Of a DNA stretch of 13,736 nt, positions 1 through 5,443 are shown piece by piece. Made by a program: the position numbers and the translations under genes. Below the pieces are notes generated by a model, which made no database searches, was not told the DNA's origin, and saw only the letters and a list, made by a program, of their open reading frames with translations. This stretch comes from Candidatus Methylomirabilota bacterium. Its GTDB lineage: Bacteria; Methylomirabilota; Methylomirabilia; Methylomirabilales; 2-02-FULL-66-22. The first letter of the stretch is position 1; every line of letters starts with the position of its first letter. Where the stretch lies: assembly GCA_016208645.1 (NCBI GenBank), contig JACQXP010000017.1, forward strand, positions 1 to 13,736, in the 5' to 3' direction.

Positions 1-416
1 CGTCCCTCCCGTTCCCATTGTATGAGTCAGCCTACAGAGAGGAGGAGACGAGTTCGAGGGATATCACAGAAGAACTCCTCCGTTTTTACGACCACTTTCA
101 GGTAAAGCTCAGCGATAAGGAAAAGGACTACCCTGACCATCTGGTAGTCGAGCTGGAATTCATGGCCTTTCTGGCAAAGAAAGAGGCGGATGCTATGGGG
201 CAGGGGAAGGACCCTGCCCCGTACCGTCGCGCGCCATTGGACTCTTTGGACAGCCATCTGGATAAGTGGGTCCACAGGCTGGATGAGAGGCTGCAGGAGA
301 GGATCAGGGAGCCCTTTTACCAAGGGGCCAGCTCCTTTCTGAGGGAATTCTTGATGAATCACCTTTCCTACCTGCATAAGGGGGCGACGAGGGTAATTCC
401 GTCAACGCCGATGTGA
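1..416 (+). CDS. TorD/NarJ-family molybdoenzyme chaperone, C-terminal part (5' end outside window)
   Basis: The reading frame is open from the first bases of the window, so the gene begins upstream; the TTG at 18 is in frame but need not be the start. The protein contains the TorD/DmsD/NarJ signature: a YPDHLVVELEFMAFLAKKEADA helix (about residues 38-60 counted from TTG 18), then the DSLDSHLDKWVHRLDERL segment and a C-terminal PFYQGAS helix. Members of this family are cytoplasmic, all-helical chaperones that bind a molybdopterin oxidoreductase subunit during cofactor insertion and, where present, Tat export. The partner enzyme genes are presumably just outside the window. The tail HKGATRVIPSTPM looks unlike a usual family end and lies against a transporter remnant, so the last residues may be altered by the same rearrangement. 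Family call is from remembered motifs. Confidence 0.75.
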   Translation, partial: SLPFPLYESAYREEETSSRDITEELLRFYDHFQVKLSDKEKDYPDHLVVELEFMAFLAKKEADAMGQGKDPAPYRRAPLDSLDSHLDKWVHRLDERLQERIREPFYQGASSFLREFLMNHLSYLHKGATRVIPSTPM

Positions 417-441
417 TCAACCCGCTTTCTCTGGTGGGCCT

Positions 442-687
442 TTGGCCCCCTTCAGTCTCGACCTTGCCGCAATTGGAGATGTGGCCCACCCGAAATGGCG
501 CGCCACCTCTATGGGTGTCTACCGGCTCTGGCGGGACCTCGGCTATGCAATCGGCGCCCTCCTCTCCGGGATCATCGCCGACCTCCTGGGGATGGCAACC
601 GCGATTCACGTGATCGCCGCCCTCACACTCTTGTCGGGCGTCGTCGTGGCCGTCCGGATGTACGAGACCCTCCCCGCGAAGCGGTAG
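442..687 (+). pseudogene. 3' remnant of an MFS transporter gene
   Basis: The frame encodes LAAIGDVAHPKWRATSMGVYRLWRDLGYAIGALL and a following helix ending in VVVAVRMYETLPAKR. This matches the last two transmembrane helices and the DVAHPxWR-A-xGVYRLWRDLGYA region found near the C terminus of a group of 12-TM MFS permeases. A whole permease is about 400 residues; only the final ~75-80 are here. Homology seems to begin near 466, about 50 bp after the stop of the upstream chaperone gene, and no start or upstream helices exist in any frame. The TTG at 442 is only an in-frame codon, not a proven start. I read this as a deletion or insertion scar that removed about 300 codons. It is unlikely to be functional. 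Confidence 0.7.
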
Positions 688-744
688 GGCGCTGAGCGCA
701 CACGAGCCAGGACCGTGCCTCGTCGGCCGCGCGTTGCTTGGGTA

Positions 745-1275
745 TCAAGCGGGGGCCTTCAGGGCGGCGATGAAGGGAAGGTTGCGGTACCGCTGCTGGT
801 AGTCGAGGCCGTATCCCACCACGAACTTGTCGGGGACCTCGAAGCCGCGATAGGCGATGGGATGGTCCACGATCCGGCGGACGGCCCGATCGAGGAGAGT
901 GCAGACCTTCAGGCTGGCCGGACCCCGCGCCCGGAGGATCCGTAACAGGTAGCCCAGCGTCAGGCCAGTATCCACGATGTCCTCGACCACGAGGAGGTCC
1001 CGCCCAGCGATCTCCTCCTCCAGATCCTTCACGATGCGCACCACGCCCGAGGCCTTGCTACTGGGGCCGTAGCTGGAGATGGCAATGAAGTCAATGGCGG
1101 CGGGAATCGTGAGAGCCCGGGCGAGGTCCACTAGAAAGAAGGCCGCTCCCCGCAGGACCCCGGCCAAGACCAGGTCGCGCCCGGCGTAGTCCCGTGAGAT
1201 GGCCTCACCCAGCTCTCGGATGCGGGCTGCGATCTGCTCCGCCGAGAAGAGGACCTCGCCCAGCTCCTCGCTCAT
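745..1275 (-). CDS. hpt: Hypoxanthine(-guanine) phosphoribosyltransferase
   Basis: This gene encodes a 176-residue cytoplasmic enzyme of purine salvage that transfers PRPP ribose-phosphate to hypoxanthine (and often guanine). The type I PRTase PRPP loop VVEDIVDTG is at residues 96-104. The upstream substrate-loop region VLAGVLRGAAFFLVDLAR (about 36-53), the ISSYGPSS flexible loop and the C-terminal KFVVGYGLDYQQRYRNLPFI block are all typical of bacterial Hpt, and the length is normal. Start: ATG at 1275 overlaps the upstream TGA (TGATG), giving translational coupling; a GTG directly before it (1278) is the only near alternative. No strong Shine-Dalgarno is visible (GAGG ~12 nt upstream), which fits dependence on coupling. 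It is the second gene of the minus-strand pair. Confidence 0.93.
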   Translation of the reverse strand: MSEELGEVLFSAEQIAARIRELGEAISRDYAGRDLVLAGVLRGAAFFLVDLARALTIPAAIDFIAISSYGPSSKASGVVRIVKDLEEEIAGRDLLVVEDIVDTGLTLGYLLRILRARGPASLKVCTLLDRAVRRIVDHPIAYRGFEVPDKFVVGYGLDYQQRYRNLPFIAALKAPA

Positions 1276-2273
1276 CACGACGGCCGGGCCTCACTCCCGC
1301 GGGCGGATGCCGTCCCCGGCGCCGTCGCGGGGAGGCCGTACTTCTGCACGAGGCTCCGGAAGTCCCGTCCGTAGAAGACCTTCAGTCGGATGTCGGGGTA
1401 CAGCTCCCGGAACTTGCGAATCTTCCGGTTCTTATCGGTCACCAGGCTCTGCTTCAAAGTGGTGAGCTCCAGGAACAGGTCCAGGTCGGGGAGATAGAAG
1501 TCCGGCGTGAATGCCTCGCTGACGTTTCCGGCCTCATCCCACCCCAGGGGGAAGGACTTCGGCTCGTATTCCCAGCGGATCCGGTAGAAGTCCAGGACCC
1601 TAGCCAGCTCCGCCTCGCTGGGATGGACGAATCCGGGGAGGAGGCCCTCCGGTCGCTCCGTCGGTGTCTCACCCCCGCGCCGCTCGATCCATGCTGCGAT
1701 CTCCCCTGCGTGGCCGCCGATTCCTCGGCCCTCCGCGGCGCTCCGGATCACTGCCGCCGCCCCCTCCACCCCCAAGCGATCGGTCCGGACGATAAGATCG
1801 TAGTGTGCCGGATCCTCCCATTCCTCCCCATAGTGCTGCCGGATCCACTCGCTGCGCCTCCGGTCGCCCTCATCCAGCATGGCCTCGGCCTCGACGTCGG
1901 TCAGGTCTTGGACCCGTTGGAGGGCCGCGCGGCGGGCCTTGAGGTCGGCCACCATCCGCGCGTGAAGGCTCCATGGACAGTCCCGGAACAGGAACTGCCC
2001 GCCGCGGCCTACGACCAGAATGTCCTGTTTCGCCGCCAGGTCCAGCAGCACCGCCTGGAGGTAGTCCACGTGAACCTCCCCCGTCGCGGCGACCCCCGGC
2101 CCGGGCCGTTCCTCGTCGCTCTCGTCCAGCTCCGGCCCGGTCAGGCCGTGCTCCTGGACGAGGCTCTCGAGGAGGTAACGGTCCACCAGGACAAATCCCA
2201 GGTCCCTGGCGACCCGGTCCGCCACGGCCTCCCCATCGCTCCCCGTCTGCCGGGCGATCGTGATGATCCCCAC
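1275..2273 (-). CDS. Cytidylate-kinase-like P-loop protein fused to a PD-(D/E)XK-like C-terminal domain
   Basis: From the GTG at 2273 the protein has 332 residues. Residues 1-200 resemble the Cytidylate_kin2 (AAK26) family: an N-terminal strand GIITIARQ, a Walker-A-like TGSDGEAVADRVA (10-22), VDRYLLESL, the VVGRGGQFLF block (87-96) and a DLIVRTDRLG strand. The remaining part (about 225-320) looks like a separate endonuclease-fold domain: EYEPKSF, FTPDFYLPDLDLFLELTT (255-272, with D258 and E269), then a lysine-rich KQSLVTDKNRKIRKFRELYPD helix. The usual ExK is replaced by ELT, so catalysis is uncertain. The start was chosen because GAGGAG (2281-2286) sits 7 nt before GTG 2273 and the kinase fold begins there; the frame extends upstream to 2411 without homology. 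It overlaps hpt by one base. Substrate unknown; nucleotide kinase activity is inferred. Confidence 0.75.
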   Translation of the reverse strand: MGIITIARQTGSDGEAVADRVARDLGFVLVDRYLLESLVQEHGLTGPELDESDEERPGPGVAATGEVHVDYLQAVLLDLAAKQDILVVGRGGQFLFRDCPWSLHARMVADLKARRAALQRVQDLTDVEAEAMLDEGDRRRSEWIRQHYGEEWEDPAHYDLIVRTDRLGVEGAAAVIRSAAEGRGIGGHAGEIAAWIERRGGETPTERPEGLLPGFVHPSEAELARVLDFYRIRWEYEPKSFPLGWDEAGNVSEAFTPDFYLPDLDLFLELTTLKQSLVTDKNRKIRKFRELYPDIRLKVFYGRDFRSLVQKYGLPATAPGTASARGSEARPS

Positions 2274-2647
2274 GGGCGATCTCCTCTGGCGAATGCAGCC
2301 CATCCCCCCGGGGGCCAGAACACCCCCCTGGGTGACCTGCGGACTGGCGAACCGGTTTCCCGGCGTGGCAGGCCAGGCGATGTGCCCCCTGGGGGATGCT
2401 ATCATAAGCAAGTTCGGTCAGAAAATAAGACTGCGGGAGGGCGGTTGCGGGGGAGGACCAGAAGGGTTGAAAAGAAGACGACCCCGAGTGACCTTTTTCG
2501 GTTTTTCCGTTCCAGCCTACCCCGGGTTCCCTTCGGTGTCCTCGATTTCTCCCTTCCTTTCGGTCGGTCGATTTCGATTCTTCCGTCGGGTTCCCTTCGG
2601 CTGCCGCAGGCTTTCCTGGTTGACCTTGGGGCCTCTCGGGGCCGTCA
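2274..2647 (-). other. Long untranslated leader of the kinase-hpt operon
   Basis: This gap holds no convincing gene. In the direction of transcription it is markedly purine-rich between about 2620 and 2470. It contains two exact copies of a 14-base word (plus strand CGGGTTCCCTTCGG at 2523-2536 and 2587-2600, 64 nt apart), each with a small GGG-AA-CCC self-complement. A GGCC-N6-GGCC hairpin lies just after the expected transcription start. Nearer the gene there are C-rich/G-rich complementary blocks (around 2290-2400) that could fold over the ribosome binding site. I do not recognise a known riboswitch or small RNA class. Confidence 0.35.
2281..2286 (-). promoter_or_regulatory. Shine-Dalgarno deciding the GTG start at 2273
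   Basis: On the minus strand GAGGAG is followed by seven bases and then GTG GGG ATC ATC. This fixes the start of the kinase-nuclease protein at 2273 rather than at the more upstream in-frame codon at 2411. Confidence 0.7.
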
Positions 2648-2653
2648 CGCATT

Positions 2654-2682
2654 AAGATAGTCAAAGTCCCCTCCCGTGTCAA
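2654..2682 (-). promoter_or_regulatory. Sigma-70-type promoter TTGACA-N17-TATCTT
   Basis: The minus strand reads TTGACA (2682-2677), a 17-base spacer, then TATCTT (2659-2654): a perfect -35, optimal spacing and a 4/6 -10. It points at the kinase-nuclease/hpt operon, with transcription expected to begin near 2647, which leaves a leader of about 370 nt before GTG 2273. A weaker second -10 (TATGAT, minus strand of 2401-2406) without a good -35 could give a ~120-nt leader instead. Function is inferred from sequence only. Confidence 0.6.
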
Positions 2683-2708
2683 GCCCAAAAATACGGCCCG
2701 AGAGTACG

Positions 2709-2730
2709 CTGACTCAGACATCCCAGTCAG
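2709..2730. repeat. Small inverted repeat upstream of the minus-strand promoter
   Basis: CTGACT (2709-2714) and AGTCAG (2725-2730) are exact complements around a 10-base loop. The site is 27 bp upstream of the -35 box at 2677-2682 and about 110 bp past the end of the methyltransferase gene, so it could be an operator or a weak structure at a transcript end. The rest of 2683-2838 shows nothing I can name. Confidence 0.3.
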
Positions 2731-2838
2731 ACGGCCGGCGAAGCCTGCCATCTGGCCAAGCTGGTCCAGGGATCGGCAGCAGGTGTCCCCGTCGCCTTTG
2801 GAATCCGCACGCTCGCCTGAGGCCCCGATGCCTCCAAC

Positions 2839-3519
2839 TCATGCCAGCTTCAGGCTGACGGAGACCCCGTCGCGGAGCGGGAGGATGGTCGTATAGAGGT
2901 TGGGCGCCCGGAAGAAAAGGCGGGTGAGTTCCAGGACGCCCTCGGTGGTCGGCTCGGCCGGGCCGTCCACCACCCGGCCGCCCCAGAGCATGTTGTCGCT
3001 CATGAAGTAGCCGCCGACACGCACCCGCGGGATGGCCTTGTGGAGGACCGACGGGTAGTGCTGCTTGTCCACATCATTGAAGATGATGTCGAACTCGCCT
3101 GGCAGCCGCTCCAGGATCTCGAAGGCGTCGCCCGGCTCGAACCGCACCCGACAGCGTACGCCGCCCTGTCGGAAGAACTCCTTGGCCTGCGCGAGATTCT
3201 CGGCCGAGGCCTCGGTCAGGATCAGCTCCCCATCGTCCGGCAACGCCCGGGCAAACCAGTACGCAGAGTAGCCGTAGCCGGATCCCAGCTCCAGGATTCG
3301 CCGGGCGCCGATGCTCTGGGCCAGCAGGCAGAGCATCCGCCCGACCAGCGGGCCCACGATGGGAAAGTCCCGCTCGGCCGCCTGGCGCTCCATCTCGAGC
3401 AGCACGGCGTCGCGGGTCGTTTCGAGACTCTCGAGATATTGTTCGATGCGGGGGACGACGATGTCCCCGCCGCGCCCTCGCGGCGCCAGATCGTCCCGTT
3501 TAGAAGATCTTGGCCCCAA
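2839..3519 (-). CDS. Class I SAM-dependent O-methyltransferase (Methyltransf_3/COMT-like)
   Basis: A protein of about 226 residues with the SAM-binding motif I ILELGSGYGYSAYW (about 75-88), the acidic ILTEASAENLAQAK segment, the metal/SAM region IIFNDVDKQHYPSVL and the GGYFMSDNMLWGGRVVDG strand typical of cation-dependent O-methyltransferases that act on catechol-like substrates. N-terminal helices VPRIEQYLESL and MERQAAERDFPIVGPLVGRMLCLLA fit the family. No canonical ATG or GTG lies near the expected start. TTG at 3519 follows a perfect AAGGAGGTG (3524-3532) by four bases, and the predicted length then matches the usual 215-225 residues. The frame extends to 3639 but that part has no family similarity. 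The substrate is unknown. The gene is single and minus-strand. Confidence 0.85.
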   Translation of the reverse strand: MGPRSSKRDDLAPRGRGGDIVVPRIEQYLESLETTRDAVLLEMERQAAERDFPIVGPLVGRMLCLLAQSIGARRILELGSGYGYSAYWFARALPDDGELILTEASAENLAQAKEFFRQGGVRCRVRFEPGDAFEILERLPGEFDIIFNDVDKQHYPSVLHKAIPRVRVGGYFMSDNMLWGGRVVDGPAEPTTEGVLELTRLFFRAPNLYTTILPLRDGVSVSLKLA

Positions 3520-3583
3520 GGGGCACCTCCTTCTCGGGGATGAGCAGCGCCAGATCGTCGTTTCCGACGGGCGCCGCCAGGAC
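3500..3583 (-). pseudogene. 3' tail of an upstream gene, otherwise missing
   Basis: After an in-frame TGA (3586-3584) the minus strand encodes 27 protein-like residues ending LLIPEKEVPLGAKIF and a TAA at 3502-3500. The tail contains the Shine-Dalgarno of the methyltransferase, exactly as expected for the end of a preceding operon gene. Upstream of it is only a palindromic repeat and a divergent gene. I cannot name the original protein. The alternative is a chance open stretch. Confidence 0.35.
3524..3532 (-). promoter_or_regulatory. Perfect Shine-Dalgarno for the methyltransferase TTG start
   Basis: The minus strand reads AAGGAGGTG, fully complementary to the 16S rRNA tail, four bases before TTG 3519. 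It lies inside the last codons of a vanished upstream gene, so the two genes once overlapped. Confidence 0.65.
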
Positions 3584-3611
3584 TCAGCAGTCAGCCATCC
3601 CCCGTTCGCGG

Positions 3612-3660
3612 GGTTCAAAGTTCGAGGTTCAATGTGCAACGTTGAACCTTGAACCTCGCA
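3612..3660. repeat. Head-to-head array of 7-base GTTCAAN units
   Basis: Plus-strand units gttcaaa, gttcgag and gttcaat run at a period of seven, then invert into gttgaac and cttgaac. CGAGGTTCAA (3623-3632) and TTGAACCTCG (3649-3658) form an exact 10-bp stem with a 16-base loop, and a nested alternative pairs GGTTCAA (3626-3632) with TTGAACC (3642-3648). It lies between the divergent methyltransferase and TPR genes. It looks like a REP-like dispersed element. Confidence 0.6.
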
Positions 3661-3692
3661 CAGTGAACGGCGGCCAGCCGCCGAGTTTTCCC

Positions 3693-3721
3693 TCGAACGC
3701 CCCCCTGCCGTCTGCTATAGT
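3693..3721 (+). promoter_or_regulatory. Extended -10 promoter for the TPR/DUF2007 pair
   Basis: TGC TATAGT (-10 hexamer 3716-3721, 5/6 match with a TGn extension) has only a weak -35 (TCGAAC, 3693-3698) at 17 bases. Transcription would begin near 3728, leaving about 37 nt before ATG 3765. Confidence 0.5.
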
Positions 3722-3764
3722 ACGGCCGTCCTGTCCCGAGCCGACCCTGGGGAGGGGAACCTGC

Positions 3765-4355
3765 ATGACGGCGAAAACGCGACGACTGGTGGGCGTCCTG
3801 GGCCTTTCTGCAAGCCTCGGCTTGGTCGCGGTCGCGATCGTGGCCTACGCAACGTGGCCCGCCAACACGCTGGGGAACTATCTGCGCGACCGGCAGGCAC
3901 ATCAGCAGATACTCCTGGCCCTGGAGCGCCGGATCGGCGCGGAACGCGATTCGCTGACCCGCGAATTCTACCAGGCCTGGCTGGCCGAGGAAAAGGGCGA
4001 CCTCGCCGGGGCCATCCGGGGCTTCCAGGCCTTGCGGGAAAAAGCGCGGCCGGGCACCCCCCTGCACCTGCACAGTTCGCTCCGTTTGGGTCTCGCGTAC
4101 GGACTGAACCGCGACCTGAATCGCGAGCTGGCGACCTACCAGGGGTTGATGGATCGGTATCCGGGCGCCAGCCGGCTGAGCCAGGCGACCTTCTATCTCC
4201 GGCGGGGCGAGGCGGAGCGGGCCCGCCTCCTGCTGGACGAGGCACTGGCCCAGGACGACAAGGACGCCAGCCTCGGGACCAGCCGCCAGCTCGCCCAGGA
4301 CCTGCGCAACGGCCTGCGACCCGCGCGGGGGAACGGGCCCGCCGTCTCTCACTGA
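3765..4355 (+). CDS. Membrane-anchored TPR-like protein of unknown function
   Basis: A 196-residue protein. Residues 1-6 are basic (MTAKTRR), followed by one hydrophobic helix (about 8-29, VGVLGLSASLGLVAVAIVAYA), so it is probably a single-pass inner-membrane protein with the remainder in the periplasm, or else a signal peptide. The rest is helical with TPR-like spacing: EFYQAWLAEEKGDLAGAIRGFQALREKA, then SSLRLGLAYGLNRDLNRELATYQGLMDRYPGASRLSQATFYL, then GEAERARLLLDEALAQDDKDA. Such domains mediate protein-protein contact. The start is ATG with GGGGAGGGG 7 nt upstream; the long in-frame extension to 3510 crosses a repeat and is not credible. The next gene follows after 14 nt, suggesting an operon. 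I cannot name a specific family. Confidence 0.75.
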   Translation: MTAKTRRLVGVLGLSASLGLVAVAIVAYATWPANTLGNYLRDRQAHQQILLALERRIGAERDSLTREFYQAWLAEEKGDLAGAIRGFQALREKARPGTPLHLHSSLRLGLAYGLNRDLNRELATYQGLMDRYPGASRLSQATFYLRRGEAERARLLLDEALAQDDKDASLGTSRQLAQDLRNGLRPARGNGPAVSH

Positions 4356-4369
4356 GGCTCGGATCCTAC

Positions 4370-4741
4370 ATGTTCTGTCCGGTGTGCGGCAGCGAGTACG
4401 TGGCGGGTATCCTGACCTGTTCCGACTGCGACGTGCCGCTTGTCCCGGATTCGCCCCTGGCGGAGGACGAGGTCATCTTCGACGATCCGGTCGTCCCCGC
4501 CATCGAGGTCTGGAACCCTGCCGAGGCAGAGATCGTCTGTGCCCTGCTCCAGGCCCACGGCATCCCCTGCATCCTGAAGGCCGAGAACCAGTACGCCGTG
4601 GACGCCACCTACACGATCGGCCCGCTGGCGCGGCGGCGCATCCTGGTCCGCGAAAGCGATCTCCCCCGCGCCCAGGAAATTCTCCGGGCCGCCCCAGCCC
4701 CCGATATTCCAGCGGGAGGCCCAGACCGATCGGAGGCATGA
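4370..4741 (+). CDS. Zinc-ribbon plus DUF2007 protein
   Basis: A 123-residue protein. Residues 1-30 form a zinc ribbon with CPVC (C3, C6) and CSDC (C22, C25). An acidic linker (AEDEVIFDD) leads to a DUF2007-type ferredoxin-like domain (about 43-107): EVWNPAEAEIVCALLQAHGIPCILKAENQYAVD, a small glycine-containing loop, then RRRILVRESDLPRAQEIL. DUF2007 is described as a putative prokaryotic signal-transducing domain related to PII-like folds; no reaction is known. ATG at 4370 follows the upstream stop by 14 nt, so it is probably co-transcribed, although the Shine-Dalgarno is weak. The frame stays open upstream, but the region is a shadow of the TPR gene. The ligand is unknown. Confidence 0.8.
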   Translation: MFCPVCGSEYVAGILTCSDCDVPLVPDSPLAEDEVIFDDPVVPAIEVWNPAEAEIVCALLQAHGIPCILKAENQYAVDATYTIGPLARRRILVRESDLPRAQEILRAAPAPDIPAGGPDRSEA

Positions 4742-4800
4742 GACAACGCATTCCACAGCCGATTCGCCCTTGATTGGCTGGAAAGTGTCCGTGTCCAACT

Positions 4801-4905
4801 GCGTACGAAAGTACGAGGGTACGAACGTACGAGAGCAGGCAAGGGACATGCGGGTGTGCGTCCGCCCTTGTCCAGGTACATTCGTACATTCGTACGGTCG
4901 TACGC
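4801..4905. repeat. Head-to-head array of 8-base GTACGANN units forming a ~105-nt imperfect palindrome
   Basis: On the plus strand four units run at a period of eight: gtacgaaa, gtacgagg, gtacgaac, gtacgaga (4803-4834). On the opposite strand three and a half units mirror them (gtacgacc, gtacgaat, gtacgaat, gtac; 4875-4902). Outer ends GCGTAC and GTACGC are exact complements. The inner part continues the pairing with CAAGGG (4840-4845) against CCCTTG (4865-4870) and GCGG against CCGC. The element fills most of the gap before the polymerase gene and could act as a REP-like element, a bidirectional terminator or a protein-binding array. Confidence 0.7.
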
Positions 4906-4954
4906 TGTTCGTCGATGGGTAAGCTCTAAGCCTGAACCAGGGCGAAGTTCCTCG

Positions 4955-5443
4955 ATGACCCCTCGCAACCCCTGGTCTTCGATGATTCCCAACGCGCCAG
5001 CCTTCCACGAGAACGCCCTCCTATTCGGGCACGACCCGACGCCGCGCCTCCTCGCCTTCGAACTCACGGGGGACGATCGGATCCGCGTCTTCGCCCGGAC
5101 GGTGGACGGCCAGACGGGCTCAGACCTTCGCCCGTTCCGGCCCTTCGTCCTCCTGGCCAGTACCGATCTTTTGACCGGATGGGCCGGCGGGTACGAGGTG
5201 GAAGAGTTGGAGGGCGACGGCCTCTACCGGTTCCTGGTGTTCTTCCCCGGCTGGGGCGACGCCCTGCGGGCCCGGGCCCACGTCCAGAAGGTGACGGGCA
5301 AGGCCCAGGCGGCCCCGGACGCGCCCTTCCTGTTCTTCACCGACCGACAGCACCGGGTGGGAGCACCTCATCTCGGGCAAGGCCCTGGACGAACCGGACA
5401 TGCTGAAGGAACTGGTCCGCCTCGTCCAGGAGCGGGACCCTGA
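4955..5443 (+). pseudogene. B-family DNA polymerase, N-terminal fragment (frame broken near 5339-5348)
   Basis: This frame encodes the N-terminal domain of a bacterial B-family polymerase: ENALLFGHDPTPRLLAFEL, IRVFARTVDG, LRPFRPFVLLAS, EVEELEGDGLYRFLVFFPGW and HVQKVTGKAQAAPDAPFLFFTD. From about 5345 the translation becomes meaningless and stops at 5441-5443, while the true continuation (DSTGWEHLISG) is in the next frame. The part joining them, including Exo I (normally a DIE/DIET strand), is absent. ATG 4955 and ATG 4982 are both possible starts; neither has a clear Shine-Dalgarno. It forms one broken gene with the next entry unless the break is an assembly error. Confidence 0.7.
5339..5348 (+). 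other. Junction of an out-of-frame deletion inside the polymerase gene
   Basis: The junction sequence is ACCGACCGAC: the codons ACC GAC (Thr-Asp) occur at 5339-5344 in the upstream frame (FFTD) and again at 5343-5348 in the downstream frame (TDSTGWEHL). Both protein halves look like normal family sequence right up to this shared word. This is the footprint expected of a deletion between short direct repeats that also shifted the frame. Roughly 50 residues of the family are missing (estimated from memory). Confidence 0.6.

Noticed and set aside
1194..2660. 488-residue open frame on the plus strand
   Set aside because: It is antisense to the hpt and kinase genes, Arg/Pro-rich with no domain; it exists only because GC-rich DNA has few stops.
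2683..2838. Gap checked for tRNA or small RNA genes
   Set aside because: No T-loop or cloverleaf pattern was found, and no known small RNA class is recognised.
4738..4773. ATGA overlap starting an 11-codon ORF after the DUF2007 gene
   Set aside because: It stops after 11 codons with no conserved character; the overlap is probably chance.
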